Origin: Marisediminicola senii
Lineage (GTDB): Bacteria; Actinomycetota; Actinomycetes; Actinomycetales; Microbacteriaceae
Assembly (NCBI RefSeq): GCF_011057645.1
Contig: NZ_JAALGE010000001.1
Coordinates: 186,001-250,000, forward strand
DNA: 64,000 nucleotides
Reading direction: 5' to 3'
Shown here: positions 1 to 8,225 of the stretch, piece after piece
How the letters are laid out: every line of letters starts with the position of its first letter
How positions within the stretch are numbered: the first letter of the stretch is position 1
Position numbers and translations under genes: made by a program
The notes under the pieces: model-generated
Databases searched by the model: none
Told to the model about the DNA's origin: nothing
The model's input: only the letters and a program-made list of their open reading frames with translations

Positions 1-2
1 TC

Positions 3-215
3 GCCATCGTCAGCGGGTTCGGGTTCGTCGTCAGTTCCCTCATGCTCTACGTGCTCGCCGACCGGATGGGCTTCGACCCGATCCTCATCAAGGTGCTCTC
101 CCTTCCCGTCGTGCTCGTCGTGCAGTTCTTCCTCAACAGCCGCATCACCTTCGCAACCCGAACACCCGATACAGCGATTACCCCAGAGCCGCTGTCGCAA
201 AGGAGCACAGTATGA
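3..215 (+). CDS. GtrA-family membrane protein, C-terminal part
   Basis: The visible 70 residues are the end of a small multi-pass membrane protein; the start lies left of the window. Two hydrophobic segments can be seen, and the second runs into FFLNSRITF, the polar N-x-x-x-TF tail typical of GtrA proteins. The family is thought to flip or move polyprenyl-linked sugars for envelope glycosylation. Its TGA overlaps the next ATG (ATGA), and the AGGAG ribosome-binding site of the next gene lies inside this frame, so the two genes are probably co-translated. The family call rests on the C-terminus only. Confidence 0.75.
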   Translation, partial: AIVSGFGFVVSSLMLYVLADRMGFDPILIKVLSLPVVLVVQFFLNSRITFATRTPDTAITPEPLSQRSTV

Positions 216-1663
216 CCGAGACACGCATCACCCCGACCGTCGCCGTGGTGGGAGGAGGCTTCACCGGCCTCACCGCCGCATACGAGCTCGCCAAGCAGGG
301 CTACTCGGTCGACGTGTACGAAGCCGCACCGCAGGTGGGCGGGCTCGTCGCCGGATTCACCCTCGACGACGGGTTCCCGCTCGAGAAGGCGTACCACTTT
401 CTCTACACGACCGACAACCACATCATCGACATGGCCAAGGAACTCGGCGTCGACGACAAGCTCGACTTTCACCCGAGCTCCATCAAGGCGTTCTACAAGG
501 GCGAGAAGTACGGCTTCACCACGCCGCTCGAGCTGCTCTCGTTCACGCCCCTGTCGTTCATCAACCGGGTGCGCACCGGCGTCACCGGCCTCGTGCTTCT
601 GCGGCTCAAGAACTGGAAGCCGCTGACCACCATCACGGCCTACGACTGGCTGTGCAAGGTCAACGGCAAGAAGGCCACCGACCTGGTCTGGAAGCCGCTG
701 CTGCAGGGCAAGTTCGACATCTACTGGGACAAGATCACCATGGCATGGCTGTGGACCCGCATCCACGTGCGCCAGACCTCGAAGATCAAGGGCGAGCGCA
801 CCGAACGCCTCGGCTACTTCAACGGCGGATTCCGCATCGTCGTCGACCGCTGGCTGCAGGAACTCGAGAAGCGCGACGCCCGGGTCTATACGAGCTCGCA
901 GATCACCTCCTTCGACGAGAAGGACGGCAAGCCCATGATCACGGTCGGCGGAGAGCAGAAGCAGTACGACGCCGTGCTCGCCGCGCTGCCGAGCAACGCG
1001 TTCGCGCGCATCGCGGGTGACCACCCGTCGATGACGCCGACCTACCAGAAGCAGCTGCTCGACATCGACTACCTCGCTGCCGTGCTGCTGGTCGTCACCA
1101 CCACGAAGCCCATCACCGACACCTACTGGCACCAGATCCACGATTTGGATGCCCCGTTCCTGGTGTTCCTGAGCCTCGACAGCCTCATCGGCACCGAGAA
1201 CACGGGCGGGCGCTACATCTACTACATCGGCGACTACACCCAGAACGACAGCGAGCTGATGGGCCTCACCGACGACCAGATCCGTGAGCGCTGGTATGCC
1301 GGCGCGAACCGCCTGTTCCCGGAGTTCAGCGAGGACATCGTGGTCGAGTCGCACGTGTTCAAGTTCAAGAACGCGCAGCACATCGTCGACGTGACCTACG
1401 AGTCCCGCCTGCCGGAGATGCGCACCGACCTGCCCGGGTACTACCTCGCCAACTTCTCGCAGATTTTCCCCGAAGACCGCGGAACCAACTACGCGGTACG
1501 CGAGGGCCTCAAGGTCGCCGAGATGATCACGAAGGACCTCGGACGCGCCGGCCTGGCCATCGAGGACAGCTCATCGTCGGGCCTCACCATCGCCGACCTG
1601 GCCGCGGAGACCGCGGGCCTCGACAGCGACGGTAGCGACCGCCAGAAGGGTCTCGTCGGCTGA
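212..1663 (+). CDS. FAD-dependent oxidoreductase (amine oxidase / protoporphyrinogen oxidase-like)
   Basis: A 483-residue flavoprotein. Residues 10-38 form the N-terminal Rossmann dinucleotide fold (VVGGGFTGLTAAYEL, ending in VYEA), followed by GGLVAGF, the second FAD contact of the amine-oxidase/HemY superfamily. Near the C-terminus YLANFSQIFPEDRG and the downstream helix form the usual closing FAD segment. There is no signal peptide, so it is cytosolic. It starts at the ATG coupled to the GtrA-type gene, with AGGAG upstream. Flavoenzymes of this type next to GtrA genes are often found in envelope polysaccharide loci, so a role in polyprenyl-sugar or glycan modification is inferred. The substrate cannot be read from sequence. 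A strong hairpin follows. Confidence 0.85.
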   Translation: MTETRITPTVAVVGGGFTGLTAAYELAKQGYSVDVYEAAPQVGGLVAGFTLDDGFPLEKAYHFLYTTDNHIIDMAKELGVDDKLDFHPSSIKAFYKGEKYGFTTPLELLSFTPLSFINRVRTGVTGLVLLRLKNWKPLTTITAYDWLCKVNGKKATDLVWKPLLQGKFDIYWDKITMAWLWTRIHVRQTSKIKGERTERLGYFNGGFRIVVDRWLQELEKRDARVYTSSQITSFDEKDGKPMITVGGEQKQYDAVLAALPSNAFARIAGDHPSMTPTYQKQLLDIDYLAAVLLVVTTTKPITDTYWHQIHDLDAPFLVFLSLDSLIGTENTGGRYIYYIGDYTQNDSELMGLTDDQIRERWYAGANRLFPEFSEDIVVESHVFKFKNAQHIVDVTYESRLPEMRTDLPGYYLANFSQIFPEDRGTNYAVREGLKVAEMITKDLGRAGLAIEDSSSSGLTIADLAAETAGLDSDGSDRQKGLVG

Positions 1664-1678
1664 CGCCAGCATCACCCC

Positions 1679-1712
1679 GTGGGGTCCGTCGGTCACCGCC
1701 GACGGGCCCCAC
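1679..1712. terminator. Hairpin terminator between convergent genes
   Basis: A 14-bp stem (GTGGGGTCCGTCGG at 1679-1692 with its complement at 1699-1712, one G-T pair) closes a 6-base loop. It lies between the stop of the FAD oxidoreductase and the stop of the convergent cellulase-like gene. There is no long U-run, as is common in GC-rich actinobacteria, and it could serve both strands. Confidence 0.7.
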
Positions 1713-1732
1713 GCCCTGTTAACCGGGTCGCG

Positions 1733-2953
1733 CTACTCGCCGCCGAACGCCGACAGCTCGGCCTCGTACGAGTCCGCGTAGACGCCGCTCTCGTTGCCGT
1801 CCCAGTAGTGGTGCGCCTCGTACCTGAAGTTGTCGGCCGGGTCGTCGATCCAGCCGTCGGGGTGGTTCGTCGACCAGCGGGCGAGGCTCGAGTAGTCGTA
1901 GCCGCCGACCATGACCAGCGTTTCGTCTCCGCTCTCGCGGATGGCCGTGAGCACCTCCTGCGACACGTCTTCCCACAGGCCGGCCGCGGCCTGCTGGTCA
2001 CCCTCGAAGCCGAACGGCTCGTTCATCAGGCCGTACGCCAGCAGTGCCGGGTGGTCGCCGAACTCGGCCGCGAGCTTGAGCCATACGTCGGACAGCGCGC
2101 TCGCGGGCAGGGCATCGGTGCCCACCTGCAGCTCGCCGGATTCGGTGGCGTACTTGCCGTAGTTGTGCAGGTCGAGCACGACGTCGACGCCGTTCGCCTC
2201 GGCGGCATCCAGCGCGTCGCGCACCAGGGCCACGTCCTCCGGTCGGAGGTCGCCGTACGGTTCGGCCTGCAGGCGCTCCCACATCACCGGGAGCCGCACC
2301 AGGTCGACGCCCCGGTCGGCGAGGAACGAATACGACGCGGCAGGCTCGTCGAAGTAGGTCTGGCCGAGAACACCGGGGGCGACGTTGCTGTATCCGTCAC
2401 CGGTGCCGAAGTCGAGGCCGGAGAGGTTGACGCCGACCCGGACATCGGTGGATGCCGCGAACTCCTCGACCACGGAGGCCTGGGGCCCCGCGGCGTCGAG
2501 ACCGCTGAGCCGCTCACCGCCGTAGACGGTGAGCGGGTAGTCGTCCGACCAGCTGCTGCCCGCCGCCCACGTGGTCGACCAGAGGCCCTTGTCTTCGGCC
2601 ACGGTGTACCACTTCTCGGCGAGGGCGTTCCAGGCGTCGGCATCCACCTCGTTCTTCGGCCACCCCATCTCGCCGACGAATGCGGTCGCGCCGTTGTCGT
2701 CGAGCCACTCCGAGTAGTCGAGCAGTTCGCCGATGCGCTGCTGTTCGAGGAGGTTGAGGTCGACTCCGTCGAGCGCCGACGGCGAGGGCGACGGCCTTCC
2801 GCTGGGATCGCTGCTCGCACCCGGCTGCTGCGGGCCATCCGGGCCGGCGTCGTTCTGGCCGAACACGATGACCGCGAGAATGACGGCCGCGACCAGCGCC
2901 ACGACAGCGGCGATGATGATGGCACGCCTGCGACGGCGCTTCGTGGTGTCCAT
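1733..2953 (-). CDS. Membrane-anchored GH5-type cellulase with circularly permuted domain
   Basis: A 406-residue protein. RRRRRR plus a hydrophobic stretch (residues 6-31) form an N-terminal membrane anchor, followed by a Ser/Pro-rich linker (45-60). The catalytic parts are those of GH5 but in the wrong order. The nucleophile motif FVGEMGWP (E95) and the final-strand motif TTWAAG...DYPL (128-141) come first. Then come strand 1 (VNLSG, 175), VRLPVMW (219), DLHNY (261), the acid/base motif MNEP (E312) and EAHHYWD (379-385), after which the chain stops. A normal GH5 would place the E95 and WAAG blocks after HHYW. Start: ATG preceded by AGGGGG; an upstream in-frame start would destroy the anchor topology. 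Probably a beta-glucanase facing outward. Confidence 0.8.
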   Translation of the reverse strand: MDTTKRRRRRAIIIAAVVALVAAVILAVIVFGQNDAGPDGPQQPGASSDPSGRPSPSPSALDGVDLNLLEQQRIGELLDYSEWLDDNGATAFVGEMGWPKNEVDADAWNALAEKWYTVAEDKGLWSTTWAAGSSWSDDYPLTVYGGERLSGLDAAGPQASVVEEFAASTDVRVGVNLSGLDFGTGDGYSNVAPGVLGQTYFDEPAASYSFLADRGVDLVRLPVMWERLQAEPYGDLRPEDVALVRDALDAAEANGVDVVLDLHNYGKYATESGELQVGTDALPASALSDVWLKLAAEFGDHPALLAYGLMNEPFGFEGDQQAAAGLWEDVSQEVLTAIRESGDETLVMVGGYDYSSLARWSTNHPDGWIDDPADNFRYEAHHYWDGNESGVYADSYEAELSAFGGE

Positions 2954-3156
2954 TCGGAGAGACCCCCTGCTTACGGTGCAGTTCCCATAACGACAGAACG
3001 TGCGCGTACGGGTGGTACATCGGAACACGGACCGCGACGACGCGCCGTTCGTCCATGCTACCGAATGGATCGGCCGGCCCTTTCGCTACCCGATCCGTCG
3101 TGCCAGCGCCTCGAGCCTCGCACCTCGCTGCAAGGGGAGCGCCCTAGGCTCGCCTC

Positions 3157-4155
3157 GTGAACTTCGCCTACCACCGCCTCGCCCGCTCCTGGCCGAAATA
3201 TCGCTGGTGGAAGGCCCTCGTCACTGGTCTCATCGCCGTCGCCCTGTACCTGGGATTCAGCATCGCCGCCGTCGTGGTGTTCATCGTTCTCTCCGTCGCG
3301 CTGCCCGACACGTTCGGGGCCAGCGTCGAGTCGATCGCGGCGGTGGAGCTCGACCTCTCCGACCCGATCGTCTTCTCGTTCGCGCTCGGGTCGATCGCGC
3401 TGATGCTGCCCTCGGTGCTCATCGCGGCGCTGATCATGGGACCACGGCCGCTCGGGTTGCTGTCGTCGGTCGAGGGACGCCTGCGCTGGGGATGGCTCGG
3501 ACGCTGCATCCCACCGGCCCTGGTCATCTACGGCGTAGTGTTCGCCGCATCGTTCCTGCTGGAGCCCGCAACCGGGGGAGAGGCCGCTCAGCCGGTGATC
3601 ACCGCCGCGACGTGGGCGCTCATCGTGTTGGCGCTCGTACTCACGCCCCTGCAGGCGACGGCGGAGGAGTACGTGTTCCGGGGATACCTGATGCAGGCCA
3701 TCGGCGGCTGGCTGAAGCATCCGGCCTGGGCGATCCTGCTGCCCGTTCCGCTGTTCGCCATCGGGCACGACTACGACGTCTGGGGGCTCCTCGACGTGTC
3801 GGTGTTCGGGGTGGTCGCCGCGTGGCTGACCTGGCGCACCGGAGGACTCGAGGCCGCGATCGTCGCGCATGTCGTGAACAACACCGCGCTGTTCCTGCTG
3901 GGGGCGGTCGGGCTGGTCGACATGAACGCCGACACCGGGTCTGCGGTCGGGCTGCTGTCGACCGTCGTGATCCTCGGCGCATATTCGTGGTGGGTGGTGC
4001 GCATGGCGAAGCGGACCGGCCTGCGCACCGAACGCACCATGCAGCCGGTGGAGGAACCCGCCGGTGCCCCTTACGGGCCCGCGCCGACCGGTGCTCCCCA
4101 GTACGCGCCGCTCGACGATCCGCCGTCACCGGCTCCTCGTACAGTAGGGTCATGA
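3157..4155 (+). CDS. CPBP family intramembrane metalloprotease
   Basis: A 332-residue membrane protein with about eight hydrophobic helices. It carries the CPBP/Abi signatures [11 protein letters not shown] (about residue 169; the glutamate pair and Arg are catalytic or structural), a His in the next helix (FAIGHDYD) and a late HVVNN motif. This family (type II CAAX protease/Rce1-like) cuts within membranes; bacterial substrates are mostly unknown. A hydrophilic Pro-rich tail of about 50 residues follows the last helix. It starts at GTG, with AAGGGGAGC about 15 bases upstream. Its TGA overlaps the recQ ATG (ATGA), so recQ is translationally coupled to it, an unusual pairing with no obvious functional link. 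Confidence 0.88.
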   Translation: MNFAYHRLARSWPKYRWWKALVTGLIAVALYLGFSIAAVVVFIVLSVALPDTFGASVESIAAVELDLSDPIVFSFALGSIALMLPSVLIAALIMGPRPLGLLSSVEGRLRWGWLGRCIPPALVIYGVVFAASFLLEPATGGEAAQPVITAATWALIVLALVLTPLQATAEEYVFRGYLMQAIGGWLKHPAWAILLPVPLFAIGHDYDVWGLLDVSVFGVVAAWLTWRTGGLEAAIVAHVVNNTALFLLGAVGLVDMNADTGSAVGLLSTVVILGAYSWWVVRMAKRTGLRTERTMQPVEEPAGAPYGPAPTGAPQYAPLDDPPSPAPRTVGS

Positions 4156-6035
4156 CTCAGCCAGACTTCGGATCGTCCGTCGTACCCAGGGCAGTCGCCA
4201 CCGAACCCGTCGCGCGCGTGACGACGGGGGCGACCCCCGCCGAGGCGCTGCACCGGGTATTCGGGTACGACGAGTTCCGCGGCAACCAGGCCGAGATCAT
4301 CGACCACGTCGCCGGCGGCGGCGACGCCCTCGTGCTCATGCCCACGGGCGGCGGAAAGTCGCTGTGCTACCAGATCCCGTCGATCGTGCGACAGGGCACC
4401 GGGGTCGTCATCTCCCCGCTGATCGCCCTCATGCAAGACCAGGTCGATGCCCTGTCGCTCGTCGGAGTGCGCGCCGCGTACCTCAACTCGACCCAGAGCG
4501 TCGACCACCGCCGGGCCGTCGAGCAGGCCTACCTCGCGGGCGAGCTCGACATGCTCTACCTCGCCCCTGAGCGGCTGCGCGTCGAATCGACTGCGGCCCT
4601 CCTTGACCGCGGAACGATCGCGCTGTTCGCCATCGACGAGGCGCACTGCGTGTCGCAGTGGGGGCACGACTTCAGGCCCGACTACCTGCGGCTGTCGATG
4701 CTGCACGAGCGCTGGCCGACCGTGCCGCGCATCGCGCTCACCGCGACCGCCACCGAGAAGACCCACGCCGAGATCGTCACGCGGCTGCAACTCGAGGGCG
4801 CCCAGCACTTCGTGGCCAGCTTCGACCGGCCCAACATCCAGTACCGCATCGCGCCGAAGAACCAGCCGCAACAGCAGCTGCTGCAGCTCATCCGCACCGA
4901 GCACCCCGGCGACGCCGGCATCGTCTACTGCCTCTCGCGCGCGTCGGTCGAGAAGACGGCCGAATTCCTCGCCGACAACGGGGTGCCTGCGCTGCCGTAC
5001 CACGCCGGCCTGCCGACCCACGTGCGTGCCGCGAACCAGTCACGGTTTTTGCGCGACGACGGCATCGTGATGGTCGCGACGATCGCCTTCGGCATGGGGA
5101 TCGACAAGCCAGACGTGCGGTTCGTGGCGCACCTCGACCTGCCGAAATCGGTGGAGGGCTACTACCAGGAGACCGGGCGGGCTGGGCGCGACGGCCTGCC
5201 GTCGACGGCGTGGCTCGCCTACGGGCTGCAGGACGTGGTGCAGCAACGCCGCATGATCTCGGAGTCCGAGGGCGACGCGGCCCACCGCCGCACGCTCAGC
5301 GCCCACCTCGACGCGATGCTCGCGCTGTGCGAAACAGTGCAGTGTCGACGGATGCAGCTGCTCGGCTACTTCGGAGAGACCTCGACCGCCTGCGGCAACT
5401 GCGACACGTGCCTCTCGCCTCCCGAGTCGATCGACGGCACCGTGCCGGCGCAGAAGCTGCTCTCGACCGTCGTGCGCCTCCAGCGCGAACGCAACCAGAA
5501 GTTCGGCGCCGGCCAGCTGATCGACATCCTGCTCGGCAAGCGCACGCCGCGGGTCGAGCAGAACCAGCACGACAGCCTGAGCACCTTCGGCATCGGAACC
5601 GAGCTCAGTGAGCAGGAGTGGCGCGGCGTCGTCCGACAGCTGCTCGCGCAGGGCCTGCTCGCCGTCAGTGGCGAATACGGCACCCTCGGCATCACCGACG
5701 ACAGCGCCGCGGTTCTCTCCGGCCAGCGCCCGGTCGCGCTGCGCCGCGAACCTGAGCGGGCGGCCAAGCGGTCGACCCGGCGCGCGGCGGGGGCGACGTC
5801 CGACCTCGCCCCGGCGGCGGCCCCGGTGTTCGAAGCGCTGCGCGCGTGGCGCGGCGCCCAGGCGAAGGAGCAGGGCGTGCCCGCCTACGTGATCTTTCAC
5901 GACGCGACGCTGCGTGAGATCGCCACCGTGCGACCGACCGACCGCGCGACCCTGGCGACCGTTACGGGCGTCGGCGAGGCGAAGCTCGACAAGTACGGCG
6001 ACTCGATCCTCGAGACGCTGGCTGCGGCGGGGTAG
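4152..6035 (+). CDS. recQ: ATP-dependent DNA helicase RecQ
   Basis: A 627-residue 3'-5' superfamily 2 helicase used in recombination and repair. In order: Walker A PTGGGKS near residue 64, DEAH with CVSQWGHDF (the RecQ aromatic-rich loop) near 161, the second RecA lobe with GRAGRDG, zinc-binding cysteines ([12 protein letters not shown]...CGNCDTC, about 398-420), a winged-helix RQC domain, and a C-terminal HRDC domain (about 555-627) that helps DNA binding. Length matches full-length bacterial RecQ. The ATG overlaps the previous stop. The open frame continues far upstream, but only as a shadow of the CPBP gene. Its stop codon is overlapped by the first unit of a 15-bp tandem repeat. Confidence 0.96.
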   Translation: MTQPDFGSSVVPRAVATEPVARVTTGATPAEALHRVFGYDEFRGNQAEIIDHVAGGGDALVLMPTGGGKSLCYQIPSIVRQGTGVVISPLIALMQDQVDALSLVGVRAAYLNSTQSVDHRRAVEQAYLAGELDMLYLAPERLRVESTAALLDRGTIALFAIDEAHCVSQWGHDFRPDYLRLSMLHERWPTVPRIALTATATEKTHAEIVTRLQLEGAQHFVASFDRPNIQYRIAPKNQPQQQLLQLIRTEHPGDAGIVYCLSRASVEKTAEFLADNGVPALPYHAGLPTHVRAANQSRFLRDDGIVMVATIAFGMGIDKPDVRFVAHLDLPKSVEGYYQETGRAGRDGLPSTAWLAYGLQDVVQQRRMISESEGDAAHRRTLSAHLDAMLALCETVQCRRMQLLGYFGETSTACGNCDTCLSPPESIDGTVPAQKLLSTVVRLQRERNQKFGAGQLIDILLGKRTPRVEQNQHDSLSTFGIGTELSEQEWRGVVRQLLAQGLLAVSGEYGTLGITDDSAAVLSGQRPVALRREPERAAKRSTRRAAGATSDLAPAAAPVFEALRAWRGAQAKEQGVPAYVIFHDATLREIATVRPTDRATLATVTGVGEAKLDKYGDSILETLAAAG

Positions 6036-6090
6036 CCGCGGCGCCGTAGCCCGCGGCGCCGTAGGCTGCGGTGCCGTAGCCCGCGGCGTC
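6032..6090 (+). repeat. 15-bp tandem repeat after recQ
   Basis: Four imperfect copies of a 14-15 bp unit (consensus GTAGCCCGCGGCGCC) run head to tail from the recQ stop codon, which is part of the first unit. They end about 35 bp before the left end of inverted-repeat element copy 1. No reading frame is supported here. Confidence 0.7.
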
Positions 6091-6126
6091 CCAGGCCGCG
6101 GTAGCCGGGCGTCACCCGTGCCCGGC

Positions 6127-6312
6127 GGCTTTCATTATTCAGGAGGGTGTTGGGGTGGGGTAAGAGAGGGGCGGTGGATGCCGCGTGCGGAACGCAGCAT
6201 CCAATCGATATCTATGCCGCGACGCACGATTCGTGCACGCGTGCCCCTGCCAGCTCGCCCAACTCCTGAATGATGCGAGAAACCGTAGACCTGCTCCTGA
6301 ATGATGAAAGCT
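6127..6312. repeat. Inverted-repeat element, copy 1
   Basis: The left end GCTTTCATTATTCAGGAG (6128-6145) is matched, inverted with one mismatch, by CTCCTGAATGATGAAAGC (6294-6311). The centre holds a hairpin (GGATGCCGCGT, 6176-6186, with ACGCAGCATCC, 6192-6202). A second, inner copy of CTCCTGAATGATG lies at 6263-6275, so the right end is duplicated. The spacing from the central hairpin to the inner right end (58 bases) is identical to copy 2 at 42519-42671. It encodes no transposase. It lies between the tails of two convergent genes. It could be a MITE-like mobile remnant or a transcribed structured repeat. Confidence 0.8.
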
Positions 6313-6381
6313 AGCGCGGCCCGCTGCGACCCGTGTTGGCCGAACTCCGAGCGGAACGGGGTGTTGGCCGCACCACGCAGA

Positions 6382-6406
6382 AGCGGCCCGCACGTGGCGG
6401 GCCGCT
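6382..6406 (-). terminator. Hairpin terminator for the SDR/small-gene operon
   Basis: A perfect 10-bp stem, AGCGGCCCGC with its complement, closes a 5-base loop. It lies 55 bases downstream of the minus-strand 58-codon gene and is the first strong hairpin its transcript would meet. Confidence 0.6.
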
Positions 6407-6407
6407 C

Positions 6408-6455
6408 CTGTACTGGCGTGATGCTGTACTGCCGTGGTGCTGTACTGCTGTGTTG
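6408..6455. repeat. 16-bp tandem repeat, three units
   Basis: Three units of CTGTACTGNYGTGNTG lie head to tail, immediately beside the terminator hairpin and five bases beyond the stop of the minus-strand small gene. No function is visible. Confidence 0.65.
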
Positions 6456-6460
6456 CCGTG

Positions 6461-6637
6461 CTATTCCGGTCGCACCGGCGCGTCATCCCGAATATCGATG
6501 CGGGTCACGCCGTTCGGGCGTTCCGTCACCTCGACACGGGGAGCCGCATCCGCCTCGGTCGACTTCGGCGCGGTCGTGAGCTGGTCATGCCGCTTCTCGT
6601 CGAAGTCGTCGGGGCGACCCGAGTCAGCGCCCGTCAC
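6461..6637 (-). CDS. Small acidic protein translationally coupled to SDR
   Basis: A 58-residue frame too short for most ORF callers. Its GTG overlaps the SDR stop codon as GTGA, so it would be translated by coupling. Codon use is typical of real genes here (mostly G/C third positions). The product is hydrophilic and rich in Asp, Glu and Arg, has no membrane segment, and ends in [18 protein letters not shown] followed by APVRPE. I do not recognise a characterised family, although short proteins with a similar [12 protein letters not shown] ending may be widespread in related genomes. It is followed by a terminator hairpin. The reading frame is well supported; the function is unknown. Confidence 0.7.
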   Translation of the reverse strand: MTGADSGRPDDFDEKRHDQLTTAPKSTEADAAPRVEVTERPNGVTRIDIRDDAPVRPE

Positions 6638-7530
6638 GGGGTGGGCATTCCACCGTTGACGTTGAGGGTCTCGCCGATCACGTAGCTCGACTCACCTGAC
6701 GCCAGGAACACGTACGCCGGCGCAAGCTCGGCAGGCTGTCCCGGACGGCCGAGGGGGGTCTGCTCGCCGAACTCGGGGAGCGCCTCGGTGGGCTGTCCGC
6801 CCGCGGTCTGCAGCGGGGTCCAGATCGGGCCGGGAGCGACCACGTTCACGCGGATGCCCTTCGGCGCGAGCTGCTGCGCGAGTCCCTTGGAGAACGCGTT
6901 GATGGTCGCCTTGGTCGACGCGTAGTCGACGAGGGTCTCGGAGGGCGAGTACGCCTGGATCGACGAGGTGTTGATGATGCTCGATCCCGGGGCGAGGTGG
7001 GGCAGTGCCGCCTTGGTGATCCAGAACATGGCGTAGACGTTGGTCTTGAACGTCTCGTCGAACTGCTCGTCGGTGATCTCGAGCAGGTCGGGCTGCGTCT
7101 GCTGCTTGCCCGCGTTGTTCACGAGGATGTCGAGTCCGCCGAGTCCCTCGACGGCGTCGGCGACCAGCTTGCGGCTGAACGCGGCGTCGGTGATGTCTCC
7201 GGGGAGCGCGACGGCGGTGCGGCCGGCCTCCTCGATGAGCTTGACGACGCCCTTGGCGTCTTCTTCTTCCTCGGGGAGGTACGAGATGGCGACGTCCGCA
7301 CCCTCACGGGCGTAGGCGATGGCGACGGCGGCGCCGATTCCGGAGTCTCCGCCGGTGATCAGTGCCTTGCGGCCCTCGAGGCGGCCGGTGCCGCGATACG
7401 AGGTCTCGCCGCGGTCGGGGGTGTTGTCGAGGTCGGCGTCGAGGCCGGGGCCGCCCTGCTTCTGCGCGGTCGGCTTGATGTCGTCGTACTTGGTAACGGG
7501 ATTCTCGAATACGTACTGGTCGTTGCTCAT
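6634..7530 (-). CDS. SDR family oxidoreductase (YdaD/YghA type)
   Basis: A 298-residue short-chain dehydrogenase. It has an N-terminal extension of about 50 residues ([18 protein letters not shown]...) typical of the YdaD/YghA stress-linked subgroup. Next come the NAD(P) motif TGGDSGIG (about residue 61), NNAGKQ, the catalytic Ser in INTSSIQ, and YASTK. The C-terminal [16 protein letters not shown] is standard. Substrates are unknown; homologues are often general-stress proteins acting on aldehydes or alcohols. The ATG was chosen because the extension starts there; further upstream the frame crosses the divergent GNAT gene. It shares an operon with the overlapping 58-codon gene. Confidence 0.92.
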   Translation of the reverse strand: MSNDQYVFENPVTKYDDIKPTAQKQGGPGLDADLDNTPDRGETSYRGTGRLEGRKALITGGDSGIGAAVAIAYAREGADVAISYLPEEEEDAKGVVKLIEEAGRTAVALPGDITDAAFSRKLVADAVEGLGGLDILVNNAGKQQTQPDLLEITDEQFDETFKTNVYAMFWITKAALPHLAPGSSIINTSSIQAYSPSETLVDYASTKATINAFSKGLAQQLAPKGIRVNVVAPGPIWTPLQTAGGQPTEALPEFGEQTPLGRPGQPAELAPAYVFLASGESSYVIGETLNVNGGMPTP

Positions 7531-7612
7531 GTATCCATGCAAACAGTCGGCTCGAATATCGACAACCCGCTTCCGCTGAGGCCCGGGGAGCGCTACACGG
7601 ACCTTCGACGTG

Positions 7613-7632
7613 GTGGATGCCGCGGCATCCAC
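7613..7632. repeat. Perfect 20-bp palindrome between divergent genes
   Basis: GTGGATGCCGCGGCATCCAC is a perfect palindrome in the 115-base gap between the divergent SDR and GNAT genes. It consists of two head-to-head copies of the GGATGCCG motif that is over-represented across the window. It could be an operator for either gene or just a fusion of two motif copies. Confidence 0.5.
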
Positions 7633-7645
7633 GACATCATGGGGC

Positions 7646-8221
7646 ATGCTCACGACCGACCGTCTGCTCCTGCGCGACTGGACCACCGACGACCTCGCAC
7701 CCTTCGCCGACCTCAACGCCGACCCCGACGTCATGCGGTACTTTCCCGCCCCGCTCGACCGGGCGGCAAGCGACGCGCTCGCCCGGCGGATCCGCGACCG
7801 CCTCACCCGGTCGGGCTGGGGGCTGTGGGCGGTGGAGGTGGCCGACCCGGGGTCGGAGCTCGACGGGGAGTTCATCGGGTTCACCGGGCTGATCCGCCAG
7901 GACTTCGCGGCCCACTTCACCCCCGCGATCGAGGTGGGCTGGCGACTGCGCAGGGCGGCGTGGGGCCACGGCTACGCGACGGAGGCGGCGCGGGCGGTAC
8001 TGCACCACGGCTTCGTCGACCGGGGGTTCGACGAGATCGTGTCGATGACCGCCAGGGGCAACGCGCGCTCCCGCGCGGTGATGGAGCGCCTCGGCATGAC
8101 GCGCGACCCCGCAGACGACTTCGACCACCCCTCGGTGCCCGCAGACAGCGACCTCGTTCGGCACGTGCTGTACCGGCTGCCGCGGCCGACCTGGCAGGCG
8201 GCCGCCGTGGCCCGGCCGTAG
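7646..8221 (+). CDS. GNAT family N-acetyltransferase (RimJ/RimL-like)
   Basis: A 191-residue acetyltransferase of the Acetyltransf_3 group. [11 protein letters not shown] is the characteristic first strand. The core [24 protein letters not shown] contains the acetyl-CoA loop and helix, and [16 protein letters not shown] is the closing motif of RimJ/RimL-like enzymes. The target, a protein N-terminus or a small amine, cannot be told. The ATG before LTTDRLLL was chosen over an in-frame upstream ATG that falls in the 20-bp palindrome. It has no good ribosome-binding site. Confidence 0.9.
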   Translation: MLTTDRLLLRDWTTDDLAPFADLNADPDVMRYFPAPLDRAASDALARRIRDRLTRSGWGLWAVEVADPGSELDGEFIGFTGLIRQDFAAHFTPAIEVGWRLRRAAWGHGYATEAARAVLHHGFVDRGFDEIVSMTARGNARSRAVMERLGMTRDPADDFDHPSVPADSDLVRHVLYRLPRPTWQAAAVARP

Positions 8222-8225
8222 TGGC

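Noticed and set aside
1733-2953. A simple C-terminal truncation of a GH5 enzyme
   Set aside because: The nucleophile and last-strand motifs are not missing; they are present at the N-terminal side, which fits permutation better.
3000-4151. A very long open frame fused in front of recQ
   Set aside because: It is the other frame of the CPBP protease gene. The recQ-like part begins exactly at the ATG overlapping the protease stop, and the upstream translation is Arg/Gly-rich shadow sequence.
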